This document shows, one piece after another, positions 11,791 through 24,547 of a DNA stretch of 64,000 bases. This stretch comes from Spirogloea muscicola. Lineage: Eukaryota > Streptophyta > Zygnematophyceae > Spirogloeales > Spirogloeaceae. The notes under the pieces were generated by a model. That model ran no database searches. It was not told the DNA's origin and saw only the letters and a program-made list of their open reading frames with translations. The position numbers and the translations under genes were made by a program. The number at the start of each line of letters is the position of its first letter. The stretch's first letter is position 1. Location of the stretch: contig WELB01000004.1 of NCBI GenBank assembly GCA_009602725.1, positions 1,142,185 through 1,206,184 on the forward strand, read 5' to 3'.

Positions 11791-14158
11791 ACGTCCACAG
11801 CCAAACTGTCGTCAGTATGTTCAGGTGCATGTTCAGGTGCTGTTGAAGCAGCTACATTGCGCTTTTTCCTGATTGCACTGTTACGTTGTTGGTTTGCGAT
11901 GCTTTGACAAGCTGCAACAAAGTACTGACTGTGTTCAATAAGAAGGTATTTACTGCATGTGCAAGTCTCCAGCAAATAAGTCTCGGTGGTCGCCCTTGCC
12001 AAGCCCCAATCCTGTTCTACAATGTCGATTTGCTGGCCACGTGGTCATGCTTGGTTTTTGTTTCACCTCGCAGAGCACCTTAAGTCGCTATAAGTATACA
12101 AGCACCGGACACTGCGCATACTAAACCCCAACTTGCCAATGGCAATTATAGAAATGATACAACCCTGCAGAAGAGGAGAGTTACATTGGGTGTGACTGAC
12201 TGTCCACTATCTCTTACAACCTTGGAGGAGTTGTTTGTTGAAGAAGCCTTGCACAGTGGAAAAGAAGGCATTTCTTGGTCAGAGCATGTGATAAAGTCAG
12301 CTTGACAAGGTCTTGGACGCCAGCCACAAACTAATGGAAAGGTTTGTCAGCCTGATCTTCCACACGGTAAAAATCAGGGCAAACCGGCTTACAAGACAAG
12401 CGGGGAAGGCAAGCATTCACCTAACATGCGATCTTGTATTTCGGAAGACACCATCAGGGACCGATGGCTGTGAAAGGCCATCTTAAACGAGAAAGACAAG
12501 GTCCTTAAGAGGCTGGAACGTCACTCGCGAGTCCGCAAGGATGTGAGAGGGGGGGGGCCTGGGCTCCTTCCCCCACCTTCGGACCCCTTTCTGCAGGTTC
12601 CATGCCACTACTATGAGAAATTTCGGGTGGAAGAGAGGATGTCGACTCTTGCAACCAAGTCCTGACGTTGTACATTATTGGTGCTGCACGTGGTCGCTGA
12701 AGGAATGGCTCGCTGCAAGAGTTTTGTGCACTGCTTCGAAGACCACTACTTTGGTCCGAGGCTGTTGAGCTCGCATGTTGAGCTCGCATGGTAGCCGCTG
12801 CTTGGTCAGCTGCATTGCTCTCCTCTGCTAGCGCCGTCCTGCTCCAACGTGAGCTACTTCCCATAAGCTGGCCAACTTCCTATAGTCACCCTTGTGGAGA
12901 GGTCTCTCCTCTTTTGCTAGTGCCTTCTCTTTCTTACATTTATAATGTCAGGGCATCACAAACCAAAACAAAAAATGGCCTAAAGGTCGAGCCACCTCTG
13001 TGTCTCTGCCTGTCAGCGTCCTTCTAGTAGCGGCAACCTCTCTTGGACATTGAATGTTCTTTGCAGGCCGCAGCTATTCGAAGCCATTCTCTATATGGAA
13101 AAAGTTGCTGCTCTGTTCCACTGAAGCCCCTTTGCAGCTAGTGCTGCTCGACCAGCTGTTCATTCTTTGGAGGGCGCCGCAGTACTGCCCGTAGTTGACG
13201 CGAAGCATCTGATAATGTCACTGAAATGAGCTATTTACTTGTTGCTTGGCAGTGCATGCCCATGTCCCTTGCACGGCTTGTTTACAACGATGTTACGTGG
13301 TCAGGACGTCCATACCATAAGAAAGAGTGCTTGACAGATGGTTTCAGATGCTAGTCATTTAATAAGGCGGGGCGATAGAAGTATCCGTGTGCTCTTGCAC
13401 AAAAGCAAAGACTGCTCCACAGTCGTTGTGGTGCAACATGGCCCGGAGTTGGTGCGGGTGATAATGACAGCAGATCGACCTTTGTAAGTTTGCCAATGTT
13501 AAAGAACGTGTCGCTTGCAGGAGTTGGCCCAATGCGCCGAAGTGTGCCCCTTTGAGAGACTGCATGCTGGGGAGCTGGTAAGTATAACGCCAGTCGTAAA
13601 TTTGTAGTGAATGCTGAAACTGCATGGTAGAGACAGCTTCAGGTGCAAAGAAAGTCATTGTCGAGAGAGGATTGATACAAAGTGATAGCAGTCGATGGTA
13701 AACTGTAGATGGAACAATCGTATGTGCAATGTGCCTTGTTACATGTTATGTTGACAACTGTGATTTCTGTTGCTCGAATTGCTGAAGTATGAAGAATCTG
13801 TTAGTAGTTGCTTGTACAAAATTCTGATTCACACACGTCTGTGGAATTATTATCAGGTACTCTCTTGCATGCTCCAAAAGTCGATACACACTCTTGATTC
13901 CGAGGAAAGTCTTTACTGTCAACATATATGCTTTGCCGTATAGTAAATAGAACATAATGCTAACTTTCTCTTGCATTGTGGAACTTTCAATTAGTGCGTA
14001 ACTCTTGCGTACTGAAAAATGAGTACTCCATTATATACTAGCACTCCCGAGGACTGGGCTTCCATCAGCATTGGGCTTCGACAACAGACCCTTCCTGTAG
14101 AGGTGTGCACATTGAAGTGCAAGAGTATGTCTGAACACGTAGCTTCACCTCCCAGTGC
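11791..14158. other. Intergenic between NOC2 and LOX, nothing recognised
   Basis: Only short frames and no conserved motif on either strand. The part adjoining 14159 should contain the lipoxygenase 3' untranslated region. No repeat module from the rest of the window was seen here. Confidence 0.45.
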
Positions 14159-17100
14159 TCAGATGGAGACGCTATTACAGAGACCTTCAATAGCCTCGCC
14201 TTTGTGGTTGTAGCGCTTCCTTGGAAGCATGTACGGGTATGCCACACTGCCTGCATCTATGCGTTTCCTGTGGAGACAGCAAAGAGCGTATACAAGTATA
14301 ATCATATAGGTTCCAAGTTCGTCACACTGGTTGACAGATTTTGAAATGCCAAGAGCAACGTATTGTTGTCAACACTAGCTTTTGCATGGACACACAGGAT
14401 GTTAGACACACCAGTGCACCCCACACACTACATCAGAAGGTTTCTGCCTGTGAGCTGGTGATTACGAATGGACCCCCCCTCGGTACTACTAAGCTTTTCT
14501 GGTCGAGCAACGATAATCATCATAAGCACTGGCCTTTTGATGATAGTGGAGCTGACCTGTTACGCTGCTCAAGCTCATACTGCACGTCAAGCATGGCACG
14601 TCTGAACTTCTTGTGAAGAGCTGCATAGCAGGCGCCAGGACACATGAAAACGCAAGATTACAGCCCCTGAGCTGAGATGTATAAGCTTGGCAGTGGAGCC
14701 AGTTAATGAGGTATAAGACCAATCAAAGCAGCCAACCAATTTATCAGGCCACCACTCAGCCAGTTGAGCATCCTATCAGAGTGCTTACTTGCAATAAGAG
14801 CAGGGCCAGGGGGTAGAGACAAAGAGAGACACATGTGGTGTACATTCAGGTACATTGTGTAGGAAGTATTGGGCGAGGGAAAGAGGTGTACATCGAGCAA
14901 TTACCTTTCACCAGGAATCCTCCCAATCGAGCTATTATGAGAAGGTTATTGACACTGGAGGAAGGGATTTGGAAGGTGCAGTTGATTCTAGTAAGCAGGG
15001 TTGGCTCAAGGAGAATGGAGGGTTCTCACCCTGCGCCGCTGGCTCAACAGCCCACTCGTGAGCATGGGGGTTCTCCAGAGGATCATCTCCCAAGTACACC
15101 TCCTCCGGTGACCTGCCAACCAGAGACTGCATAATAGAAACGGCGAGCCCAGTGGATCGAGGGTCAGATATTGTGCATTGGGTCTACATCCCAAGTCAAG
15201 CAGCTGGGGTGGAGCTAGTCAAGCAGCTGGGGTGGAGCTGTCTCTCAAGAGCCAACTTCATATTTGGTGTTGCATATAATGTACCTTCACAATGGCCATG
15301 ACAATGACGGTCTGGAGTGGGCGTGGCAAGGCTGCCATGAACTCCTTCTCTCCAACTTCACCTTCAGGCATGCCAGAGCGCATGCCAGCCGGGTGGTTGG
15401 GCTGCCATCCACTGTAGTCATACTGTGCATGCCCCCAAATGAGTGAAGTCGTCAAGGTCAAGGCTAGCAAGAGCACCAATGACCTCGTCGGCTTGCAGTG
15501 GCAAGGAAGCAGCCCTGTCACAAACGACTGCGTGCAGGCATGCTATTGGCAACACCTGAGGGAAATTGACTGCAGTGTGGACGCCAGTGGGGACCCAGAT
15601 CATTGTGGTTATGATCTGCACAAGGTTCTCTGCCGTCTCCAACTTTGGCCACCCGGTCGTCTTGTCTGAAGGAGTCAGTCACTGCAAGTCACTTGACCAC
15701 AGCAAGATGGTAGAGGAGCGCATTGGCTTGCGGTCTGGCATAGAGCAGAACGCTTGAAATCTGCCAAATATATTGAGCTCAGTGGCCACACGCTTTGTGG
15801 TGGCTAAGTGCTTGCTTGGCATGCCACTTACCAGCGTGGCCCCTTTGCACATCCTGCCAAAAGGCCTGCAGCTCGTAATCGTCGGCGATGTTCTTCTTAG
15901 CAACTGCAGGATCATTACCGTAATAGAGAGCCACATACTCCCGGACATACGCCTCAATCGCCTGTGAGAGTGGACAGGGTCAAAGCTGCATCAGCCGCAA
16001 TGATTCTCGCTCTCATCTGAAGATTAGGAAGGGGCATGCCAGCCTCGGCCACGGTAGGGCAGCATACATGCCAAACATCCATGCCATCGTCACGGTAGGG
16101 ATAGTCCTCCACATAGTCCTTTTTCAGCATCCCACGGCGCTCAAGGTCTTTAGGCAGAGCCTGTGTGTCAAACCCCCACTTCAATCCATAAAGGGCAGCA
16201 GCAGCCTGCAAGCACCGGATGGAAGACCACGCATCCATTAGGAGGTGCAGGTGCCGTGACTCTCAGGCCTTCTTATAGCCGCACAACTTTGCTTACGTCC
16301 GCGGAAAGGTGGCACACCCGCATGGCGAACTGGCCAGTCGATGAAGTCCGCTCGACTATGCCAGTGGGGGTAAGGCCGAGCCCAAAGCCAGCATTGATGA
16401 GAAGACGGCGAGCCTGAGCCAGTTGATGTACAAGTAGCCAGCACGTCAGGGACTAACAGCTGTTGTGAAACTTATGTCGTTCAGGTCCCAGTATAGAGAC
16501 TAGCACTTGCGGATGGCATCACTACTACATGCATATTGCTAAATGTGTGCATGTTGAAGACACATGGGCTTTCAGCAAACCTCCTTGTTGATGTTCATTG
16601 TATATCGATAGTGGGGTAGCAGCAGACGGAAGATGGGGTGGGCTTCAGCCAGCTGTCGCCTCATTGAGATATTAATGACCTGCGTAAAAAACACGAGGGG
16701 TGTGCCTTGAGATTGCAGGGAGCCCATTAGTCATAGATGACTGCAACAGAGCACCGAGTCAGAAGAAGCAGTAACACTCCAGCAAACAAGCAAACCAGCT
16801 CATCGATCATGACGCAGACACCTCAGAGCACGCATGACAGTTGGTCCAGTGGCTATCCAGCTGATGCACACCAGAGTCCACAGATGCAACATAGGCCTGC
16901 CATGTGGACACAAAACACTGGTCATGCTACTTACCTGTCAAGATTACCATGTACCAGCAATGAAGCAATATGATGCCTAGGCGCATCATTCAAGCGAGAC
17001 TCCTGTGCAATCAGCTACAACCGGTGGGGCCCTTAAGAGGAAGCAGATGCAGTGGCTAAATTTGCAGCAGGCTGAGGACAAGTCCGAGCACCTTAGCCAG

Positions 17101-20100
17101 CAACCATTGCCACTTGCCCTTACTCCGATCTTTGGCATGCGTGAAGATGGGCCCTTTCTTCTCCAGCTGGATGGCAACGGGCAGGATAGACTCTGTGCTG
17201 TCGCGGTAGAAGAGGCAGCGAGCTCCATACATGAGGCACTCCTTCTGCTCATTCACCTGCTGGAAGAATGGCTCCAGAGCACTGTAGTCGATAATGGAGA
17301 AACGCTTGTCCCTGAATTCCGTCTCCAGGCTCTTTCCTGGGCGTAACCGGTCTGCAACATCCTCCTGCTTCAGCTATATAGAGCCAAACAACCGGGGCAG
17401 ACTTAGTGCGGTACGATCACCAGGGGGCAGGACATACTATTGAACAAGATTTGTCACAAAAGGGTATGTCACAACAGGGATGCTAATTGTCTTGTTGGCC
17501 AACAACAATCTGAAACAGCGTGGGCAAGCAACAAACTAAGCATCAATGTCTCCAAAGCAAAGATGCAAGCTACTGGTTGCATCACAGGAGCCGCCTGGGC
17601 TACAGTAAAAGCATATGGAGAAGCCAGTATTGCTGACCGGAAAATCATGCGGAAGGCTGGGGCAACCAGCGATCTGGTTGGGGTGCATGCCGGCCAGGGC
17701 CTGGCGGCCATACTCGTATTCATCAGTCCAAGGCCGAGGCAGATTCAGAACCAGGGGACTGGGGAATTTTACATAGTCAAACCGGCTGTTGCCGCCAAAG
17801 CCTTGAAACAGGCTTTCCTGAAGTAGCAAGCAGCAGGAGGCATCAGTCATGCACTAGGATAAGAGTACGACAGAAGTCACTGACCTCAGCACGACAGAGT
17901 GATGGCGCAAGGGTGGCAGATGTGGGAGAGGATGCGAGGGAGCTAGTAGTATCAAGAAGCAAGACGAGCACCTGCTCTGCATTTAGCAGATTCCATGGGC
18001 GGTTGCCGATAAGGTGCCATGGGTCAGAAAGCAGGGCCTTCGAGACCGAGACAATCTGCATATGAAACCTCAAGGTGTCTGTCAAGCCAAGGTGCTGCCA
18101 TATGCTCATGCTATCAGCACAAAACTTGGCAGCATCAAGAGTCTCAAGTACGAGGGCAGGTGAGAACCTGGGCCTGGTTAAAATTCCACTGCTTGCTCAA
18201 CTCAAAACGCTCGTTGATGGGTATCTCCTCTGGCTTTTGGAGCAGGGGTATACTTGCAGCGAAGCCAAGCGTTTTCTGACGCCTGCTCTCAACACACGCG
18301 GAGAACGGTGTCAAGAGCACCACATGCCTGCTAAGTGGAGAAGGGCCTCTAAGAATCTTGCACTGGGGAGTGTGAGCTGCGCGTGGAAAGCGTGCACCCA
18401 GAGCATAGAGGCGAGAGGCGCTGTGGAGAACCTTGGGTAAGGCTTGGGGACTGGTCGGTAGCCGGGGGCTGATGTAACGGTGGTCCCCAAGGGTACGCTG
18501 AGATCGTCATACTGCAGGAGGACAGGGTGCAGCATTCGTGTCAGCATGCATAGAGGCATTACTACAGCGCGGATCCTATGGCTCACTTTGACGTCAAAGC
18601 AGTGCATCCCATTTGCATGTGACTGGACGCGGAGTATATCTGCTTGAGGAGCAAGCGGGGAAGCAAGTCACCTCCGCAAAGTCATAGTCTTCCTGCGCTT
18701 TGCTGAGCTGCCATCTACGGAATGGCTTGACGACCTCAGGCGTATCCTTGGGAAGGTAGGCCTTGGCCTCGAAGAGTGGGTGGGTGTCCCTCAACCGGAT
18801 CCAGCTGTACACGGGGAAGATCTCGCCGCCCAGCTTCAGCGTGTTCACAAACCACTGCAAAGGAGGGGTGTCAACAGGGACGTTGAGGCCCGCCATCGCG
18901 GCAGACAGCCTCTGCCTTTAGACCAGAGTGCATGTGAGCAAGTCTGTCCTTCTTTGCTCCCGCACACCCGGGCATGGGTGTTCACGTGCACGCGTGACCA
19001 CCCCCCCCACAGGTACCGTGCCAAGATTAAGTGTCCATGAGTCACAGAGTAAGTCTGGAGAAAGCAACAGCAGGCAACCTGCTGTGCAGCGCAACTGAAA
19101 CAAGGCCTGAGTGACTGAGGCCTGCACCTCCCCAGTGGTGAAGTGCCGGGCCAGGGGCAGCTTCTGGAAGGGCGCCTGAAGCTCAACAGGGATCCTCGAA
19201 GTCACGATGGCAAAGAAATTGTCAACAGCACGCCCGATCAAGTTCGAATCCTCTGGATTTGCTAGTTCCACCACCACTGGATCCTGCAGGCGACAGCAAG
19301 AACACTGTTACCCGACCTTGTCTTTGCTGGCACCTCTTTGATGGAGATGCACGCAAGCGAGCAGTCAGCAGAAATCGCCAACTGTACCCACTAGCAGAGT
19401 TACTGAGAGCCCTTCATACCTCCAGCTCTGCTGGAAGTGTGATGGAGGCGCTGAGGACGGTGTCGGGGTCAAAGGGACCCTTCAAGCGCAGCCAATCTGA
19501 CTGGACACCATTACGCCCGGTAACGCGAATCTGCACATGTGAACAGCGTAGGGTGAGAAGTCGACTCGCCAACTGCAAGCTCTGTGCTCCTCTGTGCTCA
19601 CCTGTCTCCTGTCTCCAGATCCATTTTGAGCACCAAATCCACCCCTACCGCAACCCCCTCCAGGCAGGCCAGTGGCCCATTACACATCTGCCGGCACAAC
19701 GCACATTGCCTTACTGCAGCATGCGAAGCAAGGGGCTGTGCAGGTGGCCGAGCATTGCCCACATGTGCAATATAGGCCACCACACCTTGGCGTCCCGGGG
19801 CAGCCCGGCATTGGCATATGGACCCGTCTCGATCTCGATGACCTCGGTCTTGGTGCCGCCCTTGACGGACACTCGGGCTGTCGGCAGAGTGACCTTCTCC
19901 ACCGATACGGCATTGCGGACGACGAGGGTGCGCACGAGCCTGCTGGGGCGGGCTGCCGTGGGGCTGGCCGTGCTCACATGGCACTGCGGAGTGGGAGGCG
20001 CCAGGGGGTGAGAGAGGGCGTGAGGACGTCCGGGAGCTGGTGGCAAGCGTGGTGAGGCATTGCTGCCCGCCGGTGGCTGCGCTCGTGCGTCGTGCAGGCT

Positions 20101-20329
20101 GCAAGAGGCTGCCGGTGAGTCGGAGGCCCCCAGACGGATGCTGGGAGGCGAGGCGGCGAGCAAGGCGGAGCAGCATGCCGCATGCAGGCGGAAGCGGCGG
20201 CCGGGAAGAGGCGCAGACCCGACGGAGCCCGGGAGGGAGGCGGGCGAGCGCGGCGGCGGAGGAGAGCCGCTGCGGCGGCGGCGCCGTGACGGCGGCTTGG
20301 GCGGCGGCCATGGCGAAGGAAGCAGGCAC
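14159..20329 (-). CDS. LOX: Plant-type lipoxygenase
   Basis: Non-haem iron dioxygenase that peroxidises polyunsaturated fatty acids at a cis,cis-pentadiene. Exons I can place include 19983-19786, 19530-19420, 19283-19128 and 18854-18672. Conserved blocks follow down the minus strand: KAYLPKDTP (18740), PWTDEYEYGRQALAG (17720), KGKWQWLLAK (17100), then VDSGVHQLDSHW (about 16890) with the first two iron His. Next come RRQLAEAHPIFRLLLPHYRY (16640), LINAGF then IVERT (16360), and ALYGLKWG with EDYPYRDDGMDVW (16100-16200). IIWVP with TGVHTAVNF (15600) supplies the third His and the Asn, and YDYSGWQPNHP is at 15420. The last exon ends CNSVSI, giving the C-terminal Ile ligand. All five iron ligands are therefore present. 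The N-terminus at 20329 is Ala/Ser/Arg-rich and resembles a plastid transit peptide. The first junction and several middle ones were not resolved, and the N-terminal PLAT-like part is divergent. Confidence 0.92.
15192..15241 (+). repeat. Short tandem duplication in a LOX intron
   Basis: The unit GTCAAGCAGCTGGGGTGGAG occurs twice back to back with a period of about 24 bp. It lies in the intron between the exon with YDYSGW and the one with GRSPEEVYLG. It is probably a recent slippage duplication. Confidence 0.8.
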
Positions 20330-20429
20330 GGCGAGGGGGCCCGTGGCGCTGCGCCGGAGCTGGCGACCACAGGAGGCGGCTGCTTATGTGGTGGATGGGG
20401 GCTGGATGGAGGTCGGGGCGAGGATGCAG

Positions 20430-20435
<6 letters not shown>

Positions 20436-20481
<46 letters not shown>

Positions 20482-20494
20482 NNNNNNNNNNNNN

Positions 20495-20526
<32 letters not shown>
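20436..20526 (+). repeat. CT microsatellite, 12-base gap and poly-A
   Basis: About 45 bp of pure CT repeat is followed by 12 unknown bases (20482-20493) and a run of about 33 A. Such junctions at a gap often mark an unresolved low-complexity assembly join, so the true sequence and length are uncertain. It lies just upstream of the lipoxygenase start. Confidence 0.85.
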
Positions 20527-20527
<1 letters not shown>

Positions 20528-20626
20528 ACCCCCCAGGCCCCCTCCGCCTGACTCGGCGCGCTCTGGCCCCGGCTCTTCCGGAGCCGGCTCTCCCCGTAGA
20601 CCCTCTAGGCTTGCATTAGCCCAGGC

Positions 20627-20970
20627 TAAATGACCCGTGGGTTTTGACCAGAGGTTACTGAGCAGGTCAATCTGCTGTAGGTTATGTAGGTCTTTAGATG
20701 TGCTTGCCTTTGTACTTGGCAATTTGGCATTCATTTGTTTCAAACACACGAAAATTTTTCCAGGCTAAATAGCTTCCGTGGCGGTGGTTCGGCTCCTCAG
20801 TATAGCTTGTCAGATATGCATGTGCTCACTCGGGGATATTCAGTGTCCCCCTTAGCATACATAGCACACGAAATTTCCTTAGCCAGCTCATTACCCAGTT
20901 AAGACGACATTTGTAAGGCTAGAATTGGCCTCCCTTTCAGATTACATGCGCACCGCGCGCCTTCTTTCTA
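20627..20970 (+). repeat. Two adjacent dispersed modules (TGACCC hairpin unit, then GCGCACCGCGCGCC unit)
   Basis: The first part (about 20627-20755) is the unit that starts TGACCC, has TTACTGAGC and GGTCA, and runs through TCTGCTGTAGGTTATG and GTGCTTGCCTTTGTACTTGG. The second (about 20825-20970) runs from GGGATATTCAGTGTCCCCC through TTTGTAAGGCTAGAATTGGC to CATGCGCACCGCGCGCC. Both recur many times in the window. No coding capacity is seen. Confidence 0.8.
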
Positions 20971-21119
20971 GGCTGAGATGGGCTTGCCAGCTGCATATCT
21001 GTCGTCCTTGCGAAGACGAGTTTAGGCGTGTTTGCAGCCTGCTCAGGCTAATGCTTTGCAAGAGAAAGCTGGGCGAGCTCTAGTTAGTGACCCTAACCCT
21101 AAACTTTAAACCCCAATCA

Positions 21120-21340
21120 TGTATTGACCCGTGGTTACTGAGAGGGTCAATCTGCTGTGGGTGATGTCTGTCATTAGATGTGCTTGCCTTTGTACTTGGG
21201 CAATCTGGCCTTCATTTGCTTTAAACAAACGCAATCTCCTCTAGACTAGAACGGGTCAATTTGTAGTGGGTGATGTACGTCATCGGATGTGCTAGCCATT
21301 GTACTTGGCCACTTTGGCCTTCGCTTATCCTTACAACAAT
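21120..21340 (+). repeat. Two further copies of the TGACCC hairpin unit
   Basis: A clear copy at about 21126-21235 opens with TGACCCGTGGTTACTGAGAG then GGTCA, whose ends TGACCC and GGGTCA can pair. A truncated copy follows at about 21245-21330, with GGGTCAATTTG and ATGTGCTAGCCATTGTACTTGG. They are arranged head to tail. A short CCCTAACCCTAAAC tract precedes them at 21086. Confidence 0.8.
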
Positions 21341-21409
21341 TTCGACCATTCCCCTCTGGATGCTCCCTGGGCTGGCTTCTCCCCGTCCGTCCTGAACCAG
21401 GAGACCAGT

Positions 21410-22115
21410 TTCTTCGACCTGTGGCCGCTTAGCAGGGGTTACCGAGTATTCGTAGCTACTTAAATTCCCTGTGTGCTATAGCGCTTTCGCTGGCCTCTCT
21501 TTCAATTTCATGCGCACCGCGCGCCTGCTCTCTCTTTCCCTGGTTCCTTCGAAGTTTGTTCACTCTTTTCTCTGGGCTGCCCTCTCTCAGCCACCGCCCT
21601 CTCCTGAAAGCGTCTTTCTTCTTTTCGGGCTGGCTTTCCTACAACCCTGGGCCCTCTCCCAACGCAAATCTTGGATGAGCTTACGGGTACAGCCGCTTCT
21701 TCCGCGTATCAGCAGCCGTATGCACGGCGAGCTCCTCGGCCGGCGGTCTCGGCGTGCCGGCGCGCGAGGCAGGCCGGCGCTGCAGCCCGCCCGCCCGTTC
21801 GCCCGCGTCTCGTAAGCCTTCTTGCCTTGTGCCTTCCCGCTTGACCTGCCCTCTCCCAGCCGATCGCCCCCTCCTGGGCGGCCTGCCTCTCCTCCTTTAC
21901 CCCGTTAACAGGACATTTGTAAGGCTTAAATTGGCCTTCCTTTCAAATTCATGCGCCTTCTCTCCTCCGCCGCCCGCCTCCCCATTTATCGATTAGCGAC
22001 CTTCCCGTTTTGACCCATGGGTATTGAGCGGGTCAATCTGCTGTAGGTTATGTAGGTCTTCAGATGTGCTTGCCTTGTACTTGGCCATTTGACCTTCGTT
22101 TGATTTAGATACACG
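21410..22115 (+). repeat. Mosaic of LINE-tail and hairpin modules
   Basis: About 21410-21470 resembles the LINE 3'-end segment (GCTTAGCAGGGGTTACCGAG, TCGTAGCTACT) seen at 59270. About 21495-21530 and 21905-21960 are pieces of the GCGCACCGCGCGCC unit. A degenerate GGGCTGGC hairpin lies near 21628. About 22011-22115 is a good copy of the TGACCC hairpin unit. The GC-rich part 21690-21850 is open but has no recognised domain. Confidence 0.7.
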
Positions 22116-24150
22116 TTTTTCCCGTCACTCCCATTGCATGCCAGATTTCGCACATGCGAGAATTGGCATGGGTATCATGGCAAGAATGGGTATCATAGCA
22201 AAAGAGGCAGACAGCCAGCTCTCTTGGCTTGATTTAAGCCCTGGAGCAGCCCAGGCAGGTGGATGAGATCGAGCTCTTTCCTCACACCCAGCACGTGCTA
22301 CTGCTCGGTGGCAGGATGGAGAGGCGCTCGTTGTCAACGCCGCTCTCCGCCTCCACACATTGCCCGACAAGTCAGTCTCCAAGGCTAGCTCGCTGGGTTA
22401 TTCTGAAAGCCCTCCATGATCTCAAGCCTTGCATGGTCTCCCTGGTTGAGATCAGCTCCAATCACAACTTCCAGTTTTTTATCTGCAGCGCTTTAAGGAG
22501 GTAAGGAGGTCACTGTCGATTTTAGGACACCCTCTTCTCTCCTCAGTACCTCCTCATTGCAATGGTGTTTACGGAGTGGCACGCCCCTGGGGAAGGGGCA
22601 CGGGGGACCTATCACGAAGAACGGCTGGTCTTGCCGTGACCTTGCAGGGGACTGTGCAGTGGCCCAATTTGATCACAAGGTTGATGAGTACAGTCGACGT
22701 TGGACTCACTTATTAGAAAGCAGACTCACTCAGTGAATCTTGGTTCTATATATGAGTGCAGCACAAGTGCCCGTTCCTCTGGTGGCTCTGCTGAATATGC
22801 TGTGGCAGGCTCTGAATGTATTCCTTGCAAACCTGGAGAGCATTGCAAATATTCTACCATCGGACTGCAAGAAGTGTCATATCTTCAAGAAGCACATCAT
22901 GGGGCGTAAAGTCATCAATGTCATTGCGTGCAAGGAACACACAGAATCAAGCGCACTGAGGCTTTGATACGGTGGCAAGCCCGAATGCGAGAGGCACAAG
23001 AAGCACTTCAGGAACGGGACGTGTCTTGGCGTGTAGATGTGTAATTGCTGGGTTCTGCTGCATGTTGGATGGGCTGGCAGAGCTGCATGAGCTCCACAAC
23101 TTGAGTTATCTGATGTACGTTCACAAGATGTGGCCTTGTTGCTGAAGTCTTTCGAAGCGTCGGGGCCCTGCCGCTGTGAGTGCAGGCCATATAGGTCGCG
23201 CGGGCCAAGTGCGTTGGTGCCAAGGTCCTACTGAAGCACAGGTCATTTTCTGTGCAGGAGCAGGCAGGAGCTTTCCTACTGAAGTGAAAGAAGGAGCAGG
23301 TGATGCAATCAACTGCATAGTGTCCCTATAGGTGATGGTCACTTCACAACGAGTCTCAGAACGCGGCGGAAGAGGAGCTGGGTCATACCATTGATGAACT
23401 TTCCCCTCTACTCAACGGTCCAGATTGTGAAGGCTCAGAGCCAGGTCGGTCCCTGTGGGTGCTTGTTTAATTGAGCTCCTAGTTGACCTGGCAGGGCATG
23501 GCCTGTGGCCAAGGTCGAGGTGGCCTCAATGTAGAAGCACAGCTGATGTATAGTGCAGGTGGAGATTTGAGCTTGTCTCATTGAGGTCTGCTCTAGGCAA
23601 CACTGCATGTTACACGGATTAGCAGCCACTAACATTATCTAAGGCTGACTACCAGTCTTGACTTCCGAGTAGTATGTCACTCACTTCTGATCAGTATATG
23701 GCATTCGCCTGATTATCATCAATGCCTATCTTTTCCCCATTGACATCGGCCGTATATCTCGACAATCGGGGGCAACGAGGGGGAGGTTGTCTTTATTGAC
23801 CCTACTTGATGAGTCTTTTGAGAGCTGGTAAGGACGCATGACGTGGTTGCTCATTACCCGCTTCTCTCCCTTGATTTTCATGCCATAAAGCCTGAGCCCA
23901 TGTCAATATTAAGCCCATCTTTGGTCGGGCTTGAAGATCTACTCCCAAATTGCCCGATATCTCATATGCGTATAAGGCACTCAAGTGCCTAAGCAAGAGG
24001 ACTGCGAAGTGGTCGTGTCAGTAGCTGAGCAGCCATAGGCCTGCAGTGTAAGTTATATCCGACCTCGTGCAGGACATTCCACCTTCTATGCCATCATCTT
24101 AGTTGCAGACACAAGAATGCAATGCAAAAGCCTGTGCATGAGGAGCTAAA
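22116..24150. other. Gene-poor stretch, nothing recognised
   Basis: Only short frames. A 69-residue frame at 22700-22909 has a few spaced cysteines (CIPCKPGEHC) but no support from splice sites or neighbours. I see no RNA gene. Loose similarity to module edges occurs, but nothing I can delimit. Confidence 0.4.
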
Positions 24151-24174
24151 AACGAGTCAAGTCACAATGAGAAG

Positions 24175-24365
24175 CTTGGCCTGATATGCCTCCAAGTACG
24201 TTGTGATCCTTGGAAGAAAGGGCTCGCCCATTGAGGATAGGGGCTGGAAAAGCCAGCCCAAAAAAAAATGAAGAAAGGACAAGAAGGGGGCCAGGGGAAG
24301 CGCTAAGAAAATCAAGCACAAAAAGAAACAAAGCAGCTACGAATCACTCAGTAACCCCTGCTAAG
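24175..24365 (-). repeat. LINE-tail module with hairpin, reverse orientation
   Basis: Read on the minus strand it goes GTTACTGAGTGATTCGTAGC, then a T-rich stretch with CTTAGCGCTTCCCC, then GGGCTGGC-TTTT-CCAGCCCC and ATCCTCAATGGGCGAGCC. The same order is present at 58020-58200 (reverse) and 59280-59590 (forward). This colinearity over about 180 bp defines one repeat rather than unrelated pieces. Confidence 0.85.
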
Positions 24366-24547
24366 GGGACGCTCAGTAACCTCTAGTGAGAAGATGCAAG
24401 TCTGGAGTTGGAAGAGATGTTAGCTGCAACTTTCAAACATGCCCACCATTAGAGGTGACACAAGAAAGCATTTAGGTGCCTGTCCTACTTGAGCTAGCGC
24501 TGCCCTGCATCAAACTCGACTTTCACATGCGCTTAAGCTTCGTTTTG

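Noticed and set aside
22700-22909. Cysteine-containing 69-residue frame resembling a growth-factor-receptor-like repeat
   Set aside because: Only one partial motif, no splice-compatible neighbours and no second repeat.
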